Source: Magnetococcales bacterium
GTDB lineage: Bacteria > Pseudomonadota > Magnetococcia > Magnetococcales > Magnetaquicoccaceae
Length of the DNA stretch: 64,000 bases
Direction: 5' to 3'
Assembly (NCBI GenBank): GCA_015231375.1
Contig: JADGBT010000005.1
Location: 64,310 to 128,309 of the forward strand
In this document: positions 1 to 12,600 of the stretch, one piece after another
Position numbering within the stretch: the stretch's first letter is position 1
How the letters are laid out: each line of letters starts with the position of its first letter
Program-made: the position numbers and the translations under genes
The notes under the pieces: generated by a model
What the model was told of the DNA's origin: nothing
Database searches by the model: none
The model's input: only the letters and a program-made list of their open reading frames with translations

Positions 1-1220
1 GTGGCATTGGTTCCGCCAAAGCCAAAGGAGTTGGAAAGCGCGTAGTCCACCACCTGCTCTCTCGCCGTGTTGGGGATGTAGTCCAGATCACAGGCGGGAT
101 CGGGATCGGTCAGATTGATGGTGGGGGGCAACACGCCGCTCTGCAAGGCCAAGGCGGTGAAGATGGCCTCGACCCCGCCGGCGGCACCCAGCAGGTGACC
201 GGTCATGGATTTGGTCGAAGAGATCATCAATTTCCGGGCATGGGCCTCCCCGAAGGCCAGTTTGATGGCCAGGGTTTCCATGTGGTCGCCGATGGGGGTG
301 GAGGTGCCATGGGCGTTGATGTAGCCGATCTGTTCCGGATTGAGACGGGCATCCCGCAAGGCGGCGTTCATGCAGCGGGCGGCCCCTTCTCCGTCGGGTT
401 GGGGAGCGGTGATGTGATAGGCATCCCCGGACATGCCGTAACCGACCATTTCCGCGTAGATGGTGGCACCCCGTTTCTGCGCCGACTCCAAAGATTCCAG
501 CACCACCACGCCGGCGCCTTCGGCCATGACGAAACCATCCCGTCCCCGGTCCCAGGGGCGCGAAGCGCCGGTGGGATCGTCGTTGCGGCTGGTCAAGGCC
601 TTGGCGGCGGCGAATCCGCCGACGGCCAACTCACAGATGGCCGCCTCGGCCCCTCCGGCGAGCATCACATCCGCCTCGCCCCGCTGAATGATGCGCATGG
701 CATCGCCGATGGCGTGGGCGCCGGTGGCGCAGGCGGTGACCACCGCGTGGTTGGGGCCTTTCATGCCATAGCGGATGGCGACGTGACCCGAAATCAGATT
801 GATCAACGACATGGGGATGAAAAAGGGCGAAATGCGCCTCGGTCCCCGCTCCTGGAGCACGAATGCCTGATTCTGAATGGCGGTCAACCCGCCGATGCCG
901 GAACCGATGATCACGCCAACGCGACTGGCATTCTCTTCGGTGATGGCCAGCCCGGAATTTTCCCAGGCCAACTGGGCCGCCGCCACGCCAAAGTGCATGA
1001 AGAGGTCCATTTTCTTGACATCTTTCTTATCCACCCAATCTTCCGGCTGGAAATTCCGGCACTCGCCGGCGATGCGGCAGGCGTACTCCTCAGGGTTGAA
1101 TCGGGTAATGGGGCCAATCCCGGAACGCCCTCCGGTCAAGCCTTCCCAGACGGGCTGGATGCCCATTCCGAGAGGTGTCACCAACCCGATACCGGTCATG
1201 ACCACGCGACGAACTTCCAC
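1..1220 (-). CDS. fabF: 3-oxoacyl-ACP synthase II (3' end cut by window edge)
   Basis: Condenses malonyl-ACP with acyl-ACP in type II fatty-acid elongation (cytoplasm). The GTG start at 1218-1220 is chosen because GGGAG lies about 9 bases upstream and the protein then begins [18 protein letters not shown], as in the family. The catalytic triad is complete: Cys164 in [13 protein letters not shown], His304 in [11 protein letters not shown] and His342 in [13 protein letters not shown]. The frame is open to base 1 and ends in [12 protein letters not shown], so only about 8 C-terminal residues should be missing compared with the usual ~413. It is the last visible gene of a fabG-acpP-fabF operon. 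Confidence 0.97.
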   Translation of the reverse strand, partial: MEVRRVVMTGIGLVTPLGMGIQPVWEGLTGGRSGIGPITRFNPEEYACRIAGECRNFQPEDWVDKKDVKKMDLFMHFGVAAAQLAWENSGLAITEENASRVGVIIGSGIGGLTAIQNQAFVLQERGPRRISPFFIPMSLINLISGHVAIRYGMKGPNHAVVTACATGAHAIGDAMRIIQRGEADVMLAGGAEAAICELAVGGFAAAKALTSRNDDPTGASRPWDRGRDGFVMAEGAGVVVLESLESAQKRGATIYAEMVGYGMSGDAYHITAPQPDGEGAARCMNAALRDARLNPEQIGYINAHGTSTPIGDHMETLAIKLAFGEAHARKLMISSTKSMTGHLLGAAGGVEAIFTALALQSGVLPPTINLTDPDPACDLDYIPNTAREQVVDYALSNSFGFGGTNA

Positions 1221-1365
1221 TGCTGGTATTCTCCCTGGGCAATAGGCGGTTGGATTGGGATCGGACATCCGCAAAGATCCTGCGCGAGGGATCAGGATGC
1301 TTCAAAGACCAAAACGCATGTCCGGTCCACCACCAAACCGTGTTGAGCGGGAATGAAAGCGCTTT

Positions 1366-1605
1366 TTATTGATCCAAGCTTTTCTTGATGAAATCGATGG
1401 CCTGTTTGACCGTGCCAATCTTTTCAGCGGCGTCATCGGGGATTTCGCAACCGAACTCTTCTTCCAGCGCCATCACCAGTTCGACGGTATCGAGGGAGTC
1501 GGCTCCCAGGTCTTCGACAAAGTTGGCCTCTTCCGTCACCTGGCTGGCTTCGACGCCAAGCTGTTCGACGACGATCTTCTTGACCCGTTCGGCAATATTG
1601 CTCAT
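1366..1605 (-). CDS. acpP: Acyl carrier protein
   Basis: A 79-residue acidic acyl carrier protein that carries growing acyl chains on a 4'-phosphopantetheine arm. Ser37 in the [10 protein letters not shown] motif is the attachment site. The ATG at 1603-1605 is preceded by AAGGAAA on the minus strand. A longer in-frame reading reaching 1782 is rejected because its extra N-terminus runs back over the end of fabG and has no ACP character. It lies 82 bases downstream of fabG and 145 bases upstream of fabF, the standard order for the fatty-acid synthesis cluster. Confidence 0.98.
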   Translation of the reverse strand: MSNIAERVKKIVVEQLGVEASQVTEEANFVEDLGADSLDTVELVMALEEEFGCEIPDDAAEKIGTVKQAIDFIKKSLDQ

Positions 1606-1687
1606 CAGTGGATTTCCTTTTCTTGGATGCCAGAAAAATGGTTGTTGATTGGGTTGATCCCGACTTGGGGGGGTGATCAGGCGGCCA

Positions 1688-2425
1688 TCAGGCCATGTGG
1701 AGACCACCATTGACGTGAATGGTCTCACCGGTGATGTAGCCGGAACGTTCGGAGGCCAGGAAGGCCACGGCATTGGCCACATCCTCGGCCTCGCCCATGC
1801 TGCCCAAGGGAATCCGCGAGAGGATAGCCTCTTTGGCCTTGGGATTCAACGCATCGGTCATCGCGGTGCGGATAAAACCGGGGGCGACACAATTGACGGT
1901 AATGTTGCGGGAGGCGGTTTCCAGGGCGACGCTCTTGGAAAAACCCACCAGACCGGCCTTGGAGGCCACATAGTTGGCCTGACCCGGATTGCCGGTGGCG
2001 CCGACCACGGAGGCGACATTGACAATGCGTCCGTAACGGGCCTTCATCATGGGTTTGACCACCATGCGGGTCAGATGGAACACGCTGGTGAGATTGACCT
2101 CGATCACCCGATCCCAGTCCTTGGGCGCCATGCGCACCAGCAGGGCGTCGCGGGTGATGCCGGCGTTATTGACCAGAATGTCGATGCGACCGAATTTTTC
2201 CAAGGTGAGCTTGATCGACTCCTCCAGACACGGCAACGAGGTGACATCGGCCTCGAAGGCTTCGGACTCCGGAGAGATGGCCCGCACTTCTTCCAGGGCT
2301 TCGAGAATACGAATCGATTCGTTGCTGATCAGAACGACCTTGGCCCCCTGGCGGGCGAGTTGCAAGGCGATGACCCGACCAATTCCGCTGCTCGATCCGG
2401 TGACAATGGCGACGCGATCCTGCAT
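1688..2425 (-). CDS. fabG: 3-oxoacyl-ACP reductase
   Basis: NADPH-dependent short-chain dehydrogenase that reduces 3-oxoacyl-ACP in the elongation cycle. The 245 residues match the family length. The cofactor glycine motif is TGSSSGIGR (residues 9-17), the structural motif is NNAG (86-89), and the catalytic residues are Ser139, Tyr152 and Lys156 (YVASK). GGGAA lies just upstream of the ATG. It heads the visible fabG-acpP-fabF operon; fabD and fabH are not upstream here, since the next gene (nfo) is unrelated and separated by a terminator. Confidence 0.96.
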   Translation of the reverse strand: MQDRVAIVTGSSSGIGRVIALQLARQGAKVVLISNESIRILEALEEVRAISPESEAFEADVTSLPCLEESIKLTLEKFGRIDILVNNAGITRDALLVRMAPKDWDRVIEVNLTSVFHLTRMVVKPMMKARYGRIVNVASVVGATGNPGQANYVASKAGLVGFSKSVALETASRNITVNCVAPGFIRTAMTDALNPKAKEAILSRIPLGSMGEAEDVANAVAFLASERSGYITGETIHVNGGLHMA

Positions 2426-2511
2426 GACTGGTTCCCGTATTGCACTAAGTAGGTGGACTCATCCGGACAAATTACCAGAAGTCCCACCGGTTGGGCAACG
2501 CTTTCCCTTTC

Positions 2512-2540
2512 CAAAAAAAACGGGAAACGGACATTTTCCC
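2512..2540 (-). terminator. Rho-independent terminator after nfo
   Basis: Read on the minus strand: GGGAAA, a 7-base loop, TTTCCC, then G and eight T residues (2513-2520). It begins 23 bases past the nfo stop codon and separates the nfo operon from the fab operon. Confidence 0.85.
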
Positions 2541-2562
2541 AGTTGCGCGCCCCCACCGACGG

Positions 2563-3417
2563 TCATGATCCTTCCGCGTCCACCATGGAATACAGCAGAC
2601 GGATCTCTTCGGGCCAAAGGGTGTCGTCGATGGTTTCAAGCACCAAAGGAATTTCATCCAGACGGGAATCGTTCATGATCCAACGGAACGGCTCCACCCC
2701 CAGATGACCGTGACCGATGCTGTGATGGCGATCCACGCGCGCGCCCAGATCCGGCTTGGAGTCGTTGAGATGCATGCCTTTGAGATAACCGAATCCCACC
2801 ACCGATCCAAAGGTTTCCATGGTTTTCAGGTAATCCTCGCGATGGCGCAGTTCATATCCGGACACGAAGGCGTGACAGGTGTCCAGACACACACCGATGC
2901 GGGATTGGTCCTCGACGCGCGCGATGAGATAGGCGATCTGCTCGAAGGTGTGGCCCATGTTGGAACCCTGCCCGGCGGTGTTCTCGATCACCGCCGTGAC
3001 CCCGGCCACCGTATCCAGGGCGCGATTGAGGGATTCGGCGATCCGGTCCAGACAGGCTTCGGGGGTGATCTGACGCAAATGGCTGCCCGGATGGAAATTC
3101 AAACGGTTCAGGCCCAGCAGACGACACCGCTCCATCTCGTCGATGAAAGCCTCCAGCGACTGCTGCCGCGCCCCATCCTCTGGATGACCCAGATTGATCA
3201 GATACCCATCGTGGGGCAACACATGGTCGGCCTCGTACCCTTCCCGCTCCATGGCGGCGCGGAAGTCGTCGATCTCCCGACTCGTCAACGGCCTGGAGCG
3301 CCACTGACGCTGATTCTTGGTGAACATGGCGAAGGCGCGGGCACCGATGGCCTTGGCATTCGTCGGCGCATGGGCCACGCCACCGGCGATGCTCACATGG
3401 GCGCCGACCCGTTTCAC
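2563..3417 (-). CDS. nfo: Deoxyribonuclease IV (AP endonuclease, endonuclease IV)
   Basis: Cleaves DNA 5' of abasic sites during base-excision repair, using three metal ions. The 284 residues match the family. Characteristic segments are visible: GAHVSIAGG at the N-terminus, LNFHPGSH near residue 110, VIENTAGQG near 143, CLDTCHAF near 177, HLNDSK near 217, and the ligand-rich [12 protein letters not shown] followed by LVLETID. The start is GTG (3415-3417), which overlaps the TGA of the upstream lysine-rich gene by GTGA, so the two are probably translationally coupled. A clear terminator follows. Confidence 0.96.
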   Translation of the reverse strand: MKRVGAHVSIAGGVAHAPTNAKAIGARAFAMFTKNQRQWRSRPLTSREIDDFRAAMEREGYEADHVLPHDGYLINLGHPEDGARQQSLEAFIDEMERCRLLGLNRLNFHPGSHLRQITPEACLDRIAESLNRALDTVAGVTAVIENTAGQGSNMGHTFEQIAYLIARVEDQSRIGVCLDTCHAFVSGYELRHREDYLKTMETFGSVVGFGYLKGMHLNDSKPDLGARVDRHHSIGHGHLGVEPFRWIMNDSRLDEIPLVLETIDDTLWPEEIRLLYSMVDAEGS

Positions 3418-3905
3418 CGCTTCCCGCCCTGTTTTCTGGCCTTCGGTTCGACGGCCTTTTTCGCCTTCGGTTCGACGGCCTTTTTCGCCTTCGGTTCGAC
3501 GGCCTTTTTCGCCTTCGGTTCGACGGCCTTTTTCACCTTCGGTTCGACGGCTTTTCTGGCGGCGGACTTGGCAGCGGACTTGGCGGACGGCTTGACACGC
3601 TTCCCGGCAGTCGGCTTCGCGCGCTCTTGCGGTTGTTGCGCCGGTTCGACCGGAGAATCCTTGTCGGTCTGTTGCACCCGGGCCATCAAACGCCGCTCCT
3701 GACCCACGGACGGAATCATCAACTCCACCGCCGACCCCAGATAGGATTCCGAAAACATCTGCTGCTCTTCTTCGGAAAGCTCGCGCGCCATGGTGGCCAC
3801 AGTACCGCTCAAATCGGTGCGCAGCAGCTTCTTGACCTCCACGCCGATCTCTTCTTCCAACTGGTGATCGTTCTTTTTTCCATCCCGCACCAATGCCTTA
3901 CCCAT
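3414..3905 (-). CDS. Lysine/alanine-rich protein with C-terminal octapeptide repeats
   Basis: I do not recognise a named family. The 163-residue protein has a charged N-terminal part (residues 1-95, with a [15 protein letters not shown] stretch) and a basic tail made of [13 protein letters not shown] followed by tandem copies of KKAVEPKA, resembling histone-H1-like or SR1-like nucleic-acid-binding tails. ATG 3903-3905 is chosen over an upstream in-frame start because it lies one base after the stop of the preceding gene. It overlaps the GTG start of nfo. A DNA-binding role is inferred from composition and from coupling with a repair nuclease; not demonstrated. Confidence 0.75.
   Translation of the reverse strand: MGKALVRDGKKNDHQLEEEIGVEVKKLLRTDLSGTVATMARELSEEEQQMFSESYLGSAVELMIPSVGQERRLMARVQQTDKDSPVEPAQQPQERAKPTAGKRVKPSAKSAAKSAARKAVEPKVKKAVEPKAKKAVEPKAKKAVEPKAKKAVEPKARKQGGKR
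3442..3557. repeat. 24-bp coding tandem repeat
   Basis: About 4.8 near-identical copies of a 24-base unit beginning TTCGGTTCGACGGCC on the plus strand (copies at 3442, 3466, 3490, 3514 and a partial at 3538). On the minus strand they encode the KKAVEPKA octapeptide. The very low divergence suggests recent expansion and possible length variation between strains. Confidence 0.9.
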
Positions 3906-3906
3906 C

Positions 3907-4278
3907 TCAACCCGCCCTGACAAAAAGAGAAATGATGAAAAATATGGCAAAACAGACGATGCTGATCACCAACCACGAACTCGTATCCTTCTTGACCCCT
4001 TCCACCTGTCGGCCCAAAGACTCCACCTTCTGATTGGACTGAACCGTGGTCGCGGCCAGATCGGACAACCGCTTCTGCGTGGACTTGAACTCCTCCAAGC
4101 TCTTGCGGATCTCCATTTTCTCCTTTTCCAACGCTGCCGGCAATGTGTACAACGCCGCCTTGAGCAACCGCACCTCCTCTTCCAGGATGGTCAGGCGATC
4201 CGCCGCAAGCCGACTCTCTCCGGCCCACTCTTCCGGATCATCCAGCACCTGATCGTCATCCAACTCTTCTGGCTCCAT
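3907..4278 (-). CDS. Coiled-coil protein with C-terminal membrane anchor
   Basis: No family recognised. The 123 residues comprise an acidic start (MEPEELDDDQVLDDPEEW), a long predicted coiled coil (about residues 25-100, rich in Leu/Glu/Lys heptads), and one C-terminal transmembrane helix (WLVISIVCFAIFFIISLFV) ending in a short positive tail, as in tail-anchored proteins. The ATG at 4276-4278 has GGGGAA upstream; an earlier in-frame ATG at 4317 lacks this. It is the first gene of a three-gene set with the lysine-rich protein and nfo. Confidence 0.75.
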   Translation of the reverse strand: MEPEELDDDQVLDDPEEWAGESRLAADRLTILEEEVRLLKAALYTLPAALEKEKMEIRKSLEEFKSTQKRLSDLAATTVQSNQKVESLGRQVEGVKKDTSSWLVISIVCFAIFFIISLFVRAG

Positions 4279-4400
4279 ATGATTTCCCCATACCCGTCGA
4301 AAGGCTGCGCCATCCACCCCTCAGAAAACCAATCCGCGCAATTTGACACATCGCACACCAAAAAGCCAGTGGTGCGCGCGGCCCGCCTCACGCCTCACCC

Positions 4401-7444
<3,044 letters not shown>

Positions 7445-7448
<4 letters not shown>

Positions 7449-8062
7449 GTCGTTTCCCGACCGACCATCCCGGTGGAAGCCCACCGTTGCGCCAGAAAGA
7501 GGGAGTCCGGATCGTTGACATTGAAAAACGGATCCGGCTCTCCAACGCGCGACGCAAACTCGATCACCCGGTGGGGATGTCCCGCAAACCAATCCAGCAA
7601 ACGCCGGTTGCCGGACTCCAAGGCGGCGCTCAGGGAGGACAACACCCCCCGGGGCCACAGACAGACCACCGGATGGATCCGGCCTGCCGAAGCAGCCACA
7701 ACCGGTTGATCCTCCTTGTTCTTCTCCGTATTGAGTCGTCGCAGCAGATCCGTGGGCAAAAAGGGCGCATCCACAGGCACCGTCACGATCCAATCGGCCC
7801 CGGTGGCCAGAAAGGCGGCCTCGACCCCGGCCAAAGGACCAGGCTGGTCGGGTCGGACATCCCCGATCACCGGCACCCCGAACCGCGCCAGACGCACGGG
7901 ATCACCGTTGGCACTCAACCATACGGATGCCACCTGGGGGACGAAACGCTCCAGGATGCGCGTCAAAAGCAGACCGTTCAGGAATGGCAAAAAAATTTTC
8001 TCCGTTCCGGCCATCCGGCGCGAGCGCCCCCCGGCCAGCACCACGCCGACCGTCTGTTCCAT
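7445..8062 (-). CDS. mobA: Molybdenum cofactor guanylyltransferase
   Basis: Transfers GMP from GTP to molybdopterin to form the guanine-dinucleotide cofactor used by DMSO-reductase-family enzymes. The 205 residues include the nucleotide-binding start VGVVLAGGRSRRMAGTEK (residues 4-21), PLAGVEAAF near residue 75, and the metal-binding VPVDAPFLP near residue 92. ATG 8060-8062 is preceded by a strong GGGGAGGGGG, preferred over an upstream in-frame start. Its stop overlaps the start of the hybrid kinase by four bases, an unusual pairing for mobA. Confidence 0.9.
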
Positions 8063-8106
8063 GCCCCCTCCCCCCTTGAACGACACCCCAGACCCTGAAA
8101 TCCCAG

Positions 8107-8135
8107 TTGAAATCAGCGATCGCTTTTGCTATCAC
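8107..8135 (+). promoter_or_regulatory. Candidate sigma-70 promoter for the Gly/Tyr-rich protein
   Basis: TTGAAA (8107-8112) and TATCAC (8130-8135) separated by 17 bases, lying between the divergent mobA and secreted-protein genes. It would give a leader of about 95 bases. Only sequence resemblance supports it. Confidence 0.45.
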
Positions 8136-8236
8136 TGACCTTGAATCGTATCCGTGGCCGGAAAATCCCCAAGGCCGTTTTTCCGGATCATGGCTCCTTC
8201 ATGAACCTTTAATCAACCATGGGAGGAACCTGAAGA

Positions 8237-8578
8237 ATGAAAAAACGTACTCTTGCAGTGGGTCTGGCCGCCATGCTGGGAACCGCAGCCCTGACCCTCC
8301 CCGACACCGCCAGCGCCTGGTGGGGCCATCCCGGATACAATCATCCCGGATACAGTCATCCCGGCTACGGCTATCCTGGATACGGCTATCCTGGATACAA
8401 CAGCAGCAGCACCCCCTACGGCGGCGGCTACCCCGCCTACGGCCATCACCCCTACGGCAACGGCTATCCCTATTATGGCTACCCCGCCTACGGTGGCGGC
8501 TACTATCCGTATTCTGGCGGTTATTATCCCTACTACAACCGGGGCCCTGGCGGATCCTGGATGCCGTGGAACTGGTAA
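8237..8578 (+). CDS. Secreted Gly/Tyr/Pro-rich protein, sulfur-globule-protein-like
   Basis: A 113-residue exported protein. The signal peptide (MKKRTLAVGLAAMLGTAALTL... ending TASA) is followed by AWWGHPGYNHPGY and then a low-complexity mature part made of PGY, GYP, GGY and HPGY motifs with no Cys. Composition and layout (signal peptide, Trp pair, Gly/Tyr repeats, about 90 mature residues) resemble sulfur-globule envelope proteins of purple sulfur bacteria, but low-complexity sequence makes this tentative. A strong GGAGG lies about 11 bases before ATG. It is monocistronic, with its own promoter-like sequence and a hairpin downstream. Confidence 0.8.
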   Translation: MKKRTLAVGLAAMLGTAALTLPDTASAWWGHPGYNHPGYSHPGYGYPGYGYPGYNSSSTPYGGGYPAYGHHPYGNGYPYYGYPAYGGGYYPYSGGYYPYYNRGPGGSWMPWNW

Positions 8579-8609
8579 CCACCAGCAACGAAAAAACGGC
8601 AACGAAAGA

Positions 8610-8647
8610 GGGTCGCCACCCGCTGTCGTGATTTCCGGTGGCGACCC
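8610..8647. terminator. Inverted repeat between convergent genes
   Basis: A perfect 11-base arm GGGTCGCCACC (8610-8620) pairs with GGTGGCGACCC (8637-8647) around a 16-base loop, between the secreted protein and the FKBP gene. No T-run follows on either strand, so it may be a bidirectional terminator or an mRNA 3'-end stabiliser. Confidence 0.6.
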
Positions 8648-8659
8648 CCCGTTGACGGT

Positions 8660-9130
8660 TCAGCCGGTCGGTTTGGACTCGATCTGGAGCAGTTCCACTT
8701 CAAAGATCAACGTGGACCAGGCGGGAATCAACAAACCGGCGCCGGTCCCCCCATAGGCCAGATCCGGCGGAATCACGAAGCGGTAATGACTGCCCACGGG
8801 CATCAACTGCAACCCCTCGCGCCAGCCGGAAATAACCTCCAGCAGCCCGAAGGTGGCCGGTTCCCCCCGCCCGTAGGAGCTGTCGAACTCCACACCGCTG
8901 ACCAGCGTGCCCCGATAGTGAACCCGCACCCGACTGGAAAATCCCGGTTTCTCCCCTTCACCCTGCCGCAACACCTCCCACTGCAATCCGGTATGGGTGG
9001 TGGTCACGCCAAGACGGGCCCCGTTCTCCTGACGAAACCGCTCTCCCGCCTTGCGATGATGCTCCCCGCGTGTGCGACCGAGCAGCAGATTGAACAGCAT
9101 GGTCTTGATTTTTCCAAATCCACCCGCCAT
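8660..9130 (-). CDS. FKBP-type peptidyl-prolyl cis-trans isomerase
   Basis: Catalyses proline isomerisation in protein folding. The 156-residue reading has a basic, partly hydrophobic N-terminus (MAGGFGKIKTMLFNLLLG), a short helical linker and one FKBP domain (about residues 50-152). Visible FKBP signatures are VHYRGTLVSGVEFDSS, the EVISGWREGLQLMPVGSHYRFVIPP block, LAYGG, and the end strand LIFEVELLQI. ATG 9128-9130 is preceded by GGGTGG; the frame continues upstream to 9430 without FKBP-like sequence. It resembles the FklB/Mip group. Whether the start is a membrane anchor or signal is unclear. Confidence 0.88.
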   Translation of the reverse strand: MAGGFGKIKTMLFNLLLGRTRGEHHRKAGERFRQENGARLGVTTTHTGLQWEVLRQGEGEKPGFSSRVRVHYRGTLVSGVEFDSSYGRGEPATFGLLEVISGWREGLQLMPVGSHYRFVIPPDLAYGGTGAGLLIPAWSTLIFEVELLQIESKPTG

Positions 9131-9696
9131 TTTTGCCACCCATAAACAATTTTTCTTAAAATGATACACATGATACGAACCGGTTTCATGTGCGCCCCAT
9201 CGAAAAACCCCATGCAAGCCGTTCCTGTTGGCCACAGTCCCCTTCGCGACCGGTTCAAGGTAACAAAAACCCCAGAACAAGTCATCTGAAAAATCCAGGG
9301 ATCCAGACGCGCCAATCATTTTTCTTCTCAAAAAAACACCTGACTGTTGCATGTTTTGCAGATTTCCGTATTGCCAAAAACCCTCATCCCGATCCAGATC
9401 CCCACGAATCACCATTAACGAAAGACTCATCCACCGATAAATCCAGCCAGAAAATGGATAAACGTTACTGGATCATTTCCACAGATCCATCGACGGATCC
9501 ATTCTCATCCCCGCGTGTTCCAGCTTCCCCCCCTCGAAATAGGAACAGGCATACTCTCGATAACGATCAATCCACCGTGTTTGTAACCATTTCGTCACTA
9601 TTTCTCCAGTATCACACACCCGATCAACCCGGCCCCGATCCCCGATTGACGCACCCGACGACACCTCTCTCCCCCAACCGCCGCACCCGGCCACGT
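9131..9696. other. 566-base region without a recognisable gene
   Basis: Lies between the FKBP gene and the 3' end of the EndoQ-helicase gene. It contains the FKBP 5' flank, including a direct repeat of ATGATAC (minus-strand GTATCATGTGTATCAT near 9160-9175), and a small inverted repeat GATCC-GTCGAT-GGATC near 9490. No convincing ORF, RNA or terminator was found. Confidence 0.6.
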
Positions 9697-12600
9697 TCAC
9701 TCCCACAGCAGCGTCAACTGCTTGCCACCCGCAACACTCTTTTTGGGAGCGACAGCCCGTGTGACCCGGCGTTCCAGCCACTCCTCGCGGATGCCTTGCA
9801 GAAACGACGAAATCTCCATGACACGCGCGACGCCACGCCAGAGACGTTTTTTGGCCCAACTCAAAAACAGGGTCTCCCGGGCGCGGGTCATGGCCACGAA
9901 CAGCAGCCGGCGCTCCTCTTCGATCTCCCGCTCTCCGGCTTCGGTGCCGCCGAACCGCCAGGGGAGCATGCCCTCCTCGCAACCGATGACAAACACCACC
10001 CGGTATTCCAATCCCTTGGAGCCGTGCAGCGTCAACAAGGAGACCCGCTGCGCGCGGGGATCCAACCAGTCCACCTCGGCTCCCAACGCCACGGCGGAGA
10101 CAAATCCCGGCTCATCGTCTCCATGCCGTTCGGCCAAAGGCGCCAGCCACTCCAAAGCCAACCGCACCTCCGGATCCTCCCCGGCCAAAGCGGCGGCCTG
10201 TTTCAACCGTTCGCCCACCGACCCGCCACCGGCAACCCGCCCCATGCTCTCCAGCAACGCCTTGACCCCCGCGTGATCCCGCAAACGGTTGTGGGAACGC
10301 TTCTGATAGGGAATCCCGGCCCGCTCCAACGCCTGACACACCGGCACGGAGAGGGCATCGGAACGATACAACACCGCGAAATCGGAAAACGCGTACTCCC
10401 CGACGGCGTGTCCATCCGCCTGACCGCTGTCCATGGCGTGAAAACCATGGCCCCCCATCATCGCTTCCAGGGTGCGCACCACAAACTCCGCCTCGGCGTG
10501 CTCGCTGGCCGAAGTATGCACCACAATGCGCCGCGCATCCTCCAGGATCGGGGTCAACGCCCGCTCGCGCCGCTCCGATGCCCGCTCCATCACCCCCAAC
10601 GCCCCCTGCACGATGGCCCGCCCCGACCGATAGTTCCGGGTCAGACGCACCGTGCGGATGGCGGGAAAATCCCGCGCCATGGCCGCGAAAAACCGGGGAT
10701 CCCCGCCGCGAAAACCGTAGATCGACTGGTCCGGATCCCCGATCACGCACAGATCCCCATCCGCGACGACCAGATGACGCAACAAGGCATACTGGGTGGC
10801 GTCGATGTCCTGAAATTCATCCACGAACAGACGACGATAACGGGCGCGCAGCTCTTCTACCAACTCCGGAGCGGCGTTCATCCAGGCCACGGGCAAAGCC
10901 ACCAGATCCTCCAGTTCCACCAGCCCCCGCTTGCGCATTCCCTCGCGATGAAACGCCAACGACACGCTTTGGGAAGCCTCCTCTTCCGGCGTTCCGCACC
11001 CGGCGCCGCGCCGCGCACGACTGAACCCCTCCAACACCTTGCCCGCCTCGCTCCGGGAGACCCCGAGATCCTCCTGCAACCGACGCGCCGCCTCCACCTC
11101 TCCGGCGATGGACACCGTGGGCGGATAACCAAAGCGCGTGCCATACTGCCGAAAGATCGCCCAACCCAACGCGTGAAAGGTCATCACCGGAATGCGCCGC
11201 GCCAGATCTTCTCCCAGCAACACCGCCAGCCGTTCCCGCATCTCCTCGGCGGCGCGCCGGGTGAAGGTGACCGCCAGACTCGCTTCCGGCTCGCCCCCGT
11301 CTTGCACCAGTCGGGCCAAACGGTGGGTCAAGGTGCGGGTCTTGCCCGTGCCCGGACCGGCGAGAATCAACAATGGACCACGACCATGGGCAGCGGCCCG
11401 CTCCTGTTCGGGATCCAACCCATGCGCCGACACCACCCCCGGCTCCGCCGATTCCAGGCCATGCGCCGCCGGCACTTCCCGCTCTCCCGGGCCGGAGCTT
11501 ATCCCGGCCTGCGCGGGCAACACCGCGTCCGCAGACTGTCCGCGCCCCGCCGACACCGGCTTTTTCCTGGCCACCACCGTCTCCTCCACGCTGCCGGGAG
11601 CAAACAGCGCGCCCACCTCCTTTTTCGGCCTGGCCTCCTTGGCCGCGAACACACGAATCACCCCGAACTCTCCGTCATACCCCCCGGAACGGATCACCTC
11701 GCCAGCCCGCACCCGCCCAATCGCCTCGGCCATGCGCAACGAGATGTGACGCCGGATCTCCTCCAGCGGGACCGACTCTAAAATGAACAGCTCAGGCCCC
11801 AGACGCCGCAACATCTCGTCGTAGCTGCGGGTCACCCGCCCCGAGGCAGGCCCGACACCTTCCACCTCGCCGATGATCTCGGGCAAAGGGATCAAGGACC
11901 AAAACGGAGCCGCCCTGGGAGCGGCGATCCCCTCGGGACGATCGGCCAACTCCTCGACCCGGTTCAACACCCCCACCGTCAACCCCTTGCCGCACACCGG
12001 ACAGATCCCGGACAAACGCCGGGTCTCCACCGGATCCAGACACACCTGACAGGCCCGATGTCCATCCAGATGGTATTTCCCCTCCTCGGGGAAGAACTCC
12101 ACGGTTCCCCCATACCCCTCACCGGTTTTCAACGCGCGCACCATGGCGAAATAGTCCACAGCCGAGGTGAACACCGTCGCCTCCCGCGCCACCTTGGCGG
12201 GAGAGTGGGCGTCGGAGTTGGAAACCAGTCGATAACGGTCCAGCCGCCCCACCCGCCAGTTCATGGGCGGATCCGAGGACAGCCCGGTCTCCACCGCGAA
12301 AATGTGCTCCGACAGATCCCCGTAACACGCCTCGATGGAATCAAAACCCGACTTGGAACCCAACGCCGAAAACCAGGGCGTCCAGATGTGGGCCGGGATC
12401 AAAAAGGCGTCTGGATCGGCTTCCAGGGTGATTTCCAGCAGATCGCGGGAATCCAGTCCCAGAATCGGACGGCCATCCGCATTGAGATTGCCGATGCGCC
12501 CCAGGCGCGCGATCAGTCGCCGGGCGGCCTCCAGGGAGGGGACACCGATCACATGGTGAACCTTGCGGGTGCAATCCCCTTTTTTGTAGATGGTCGAAAT

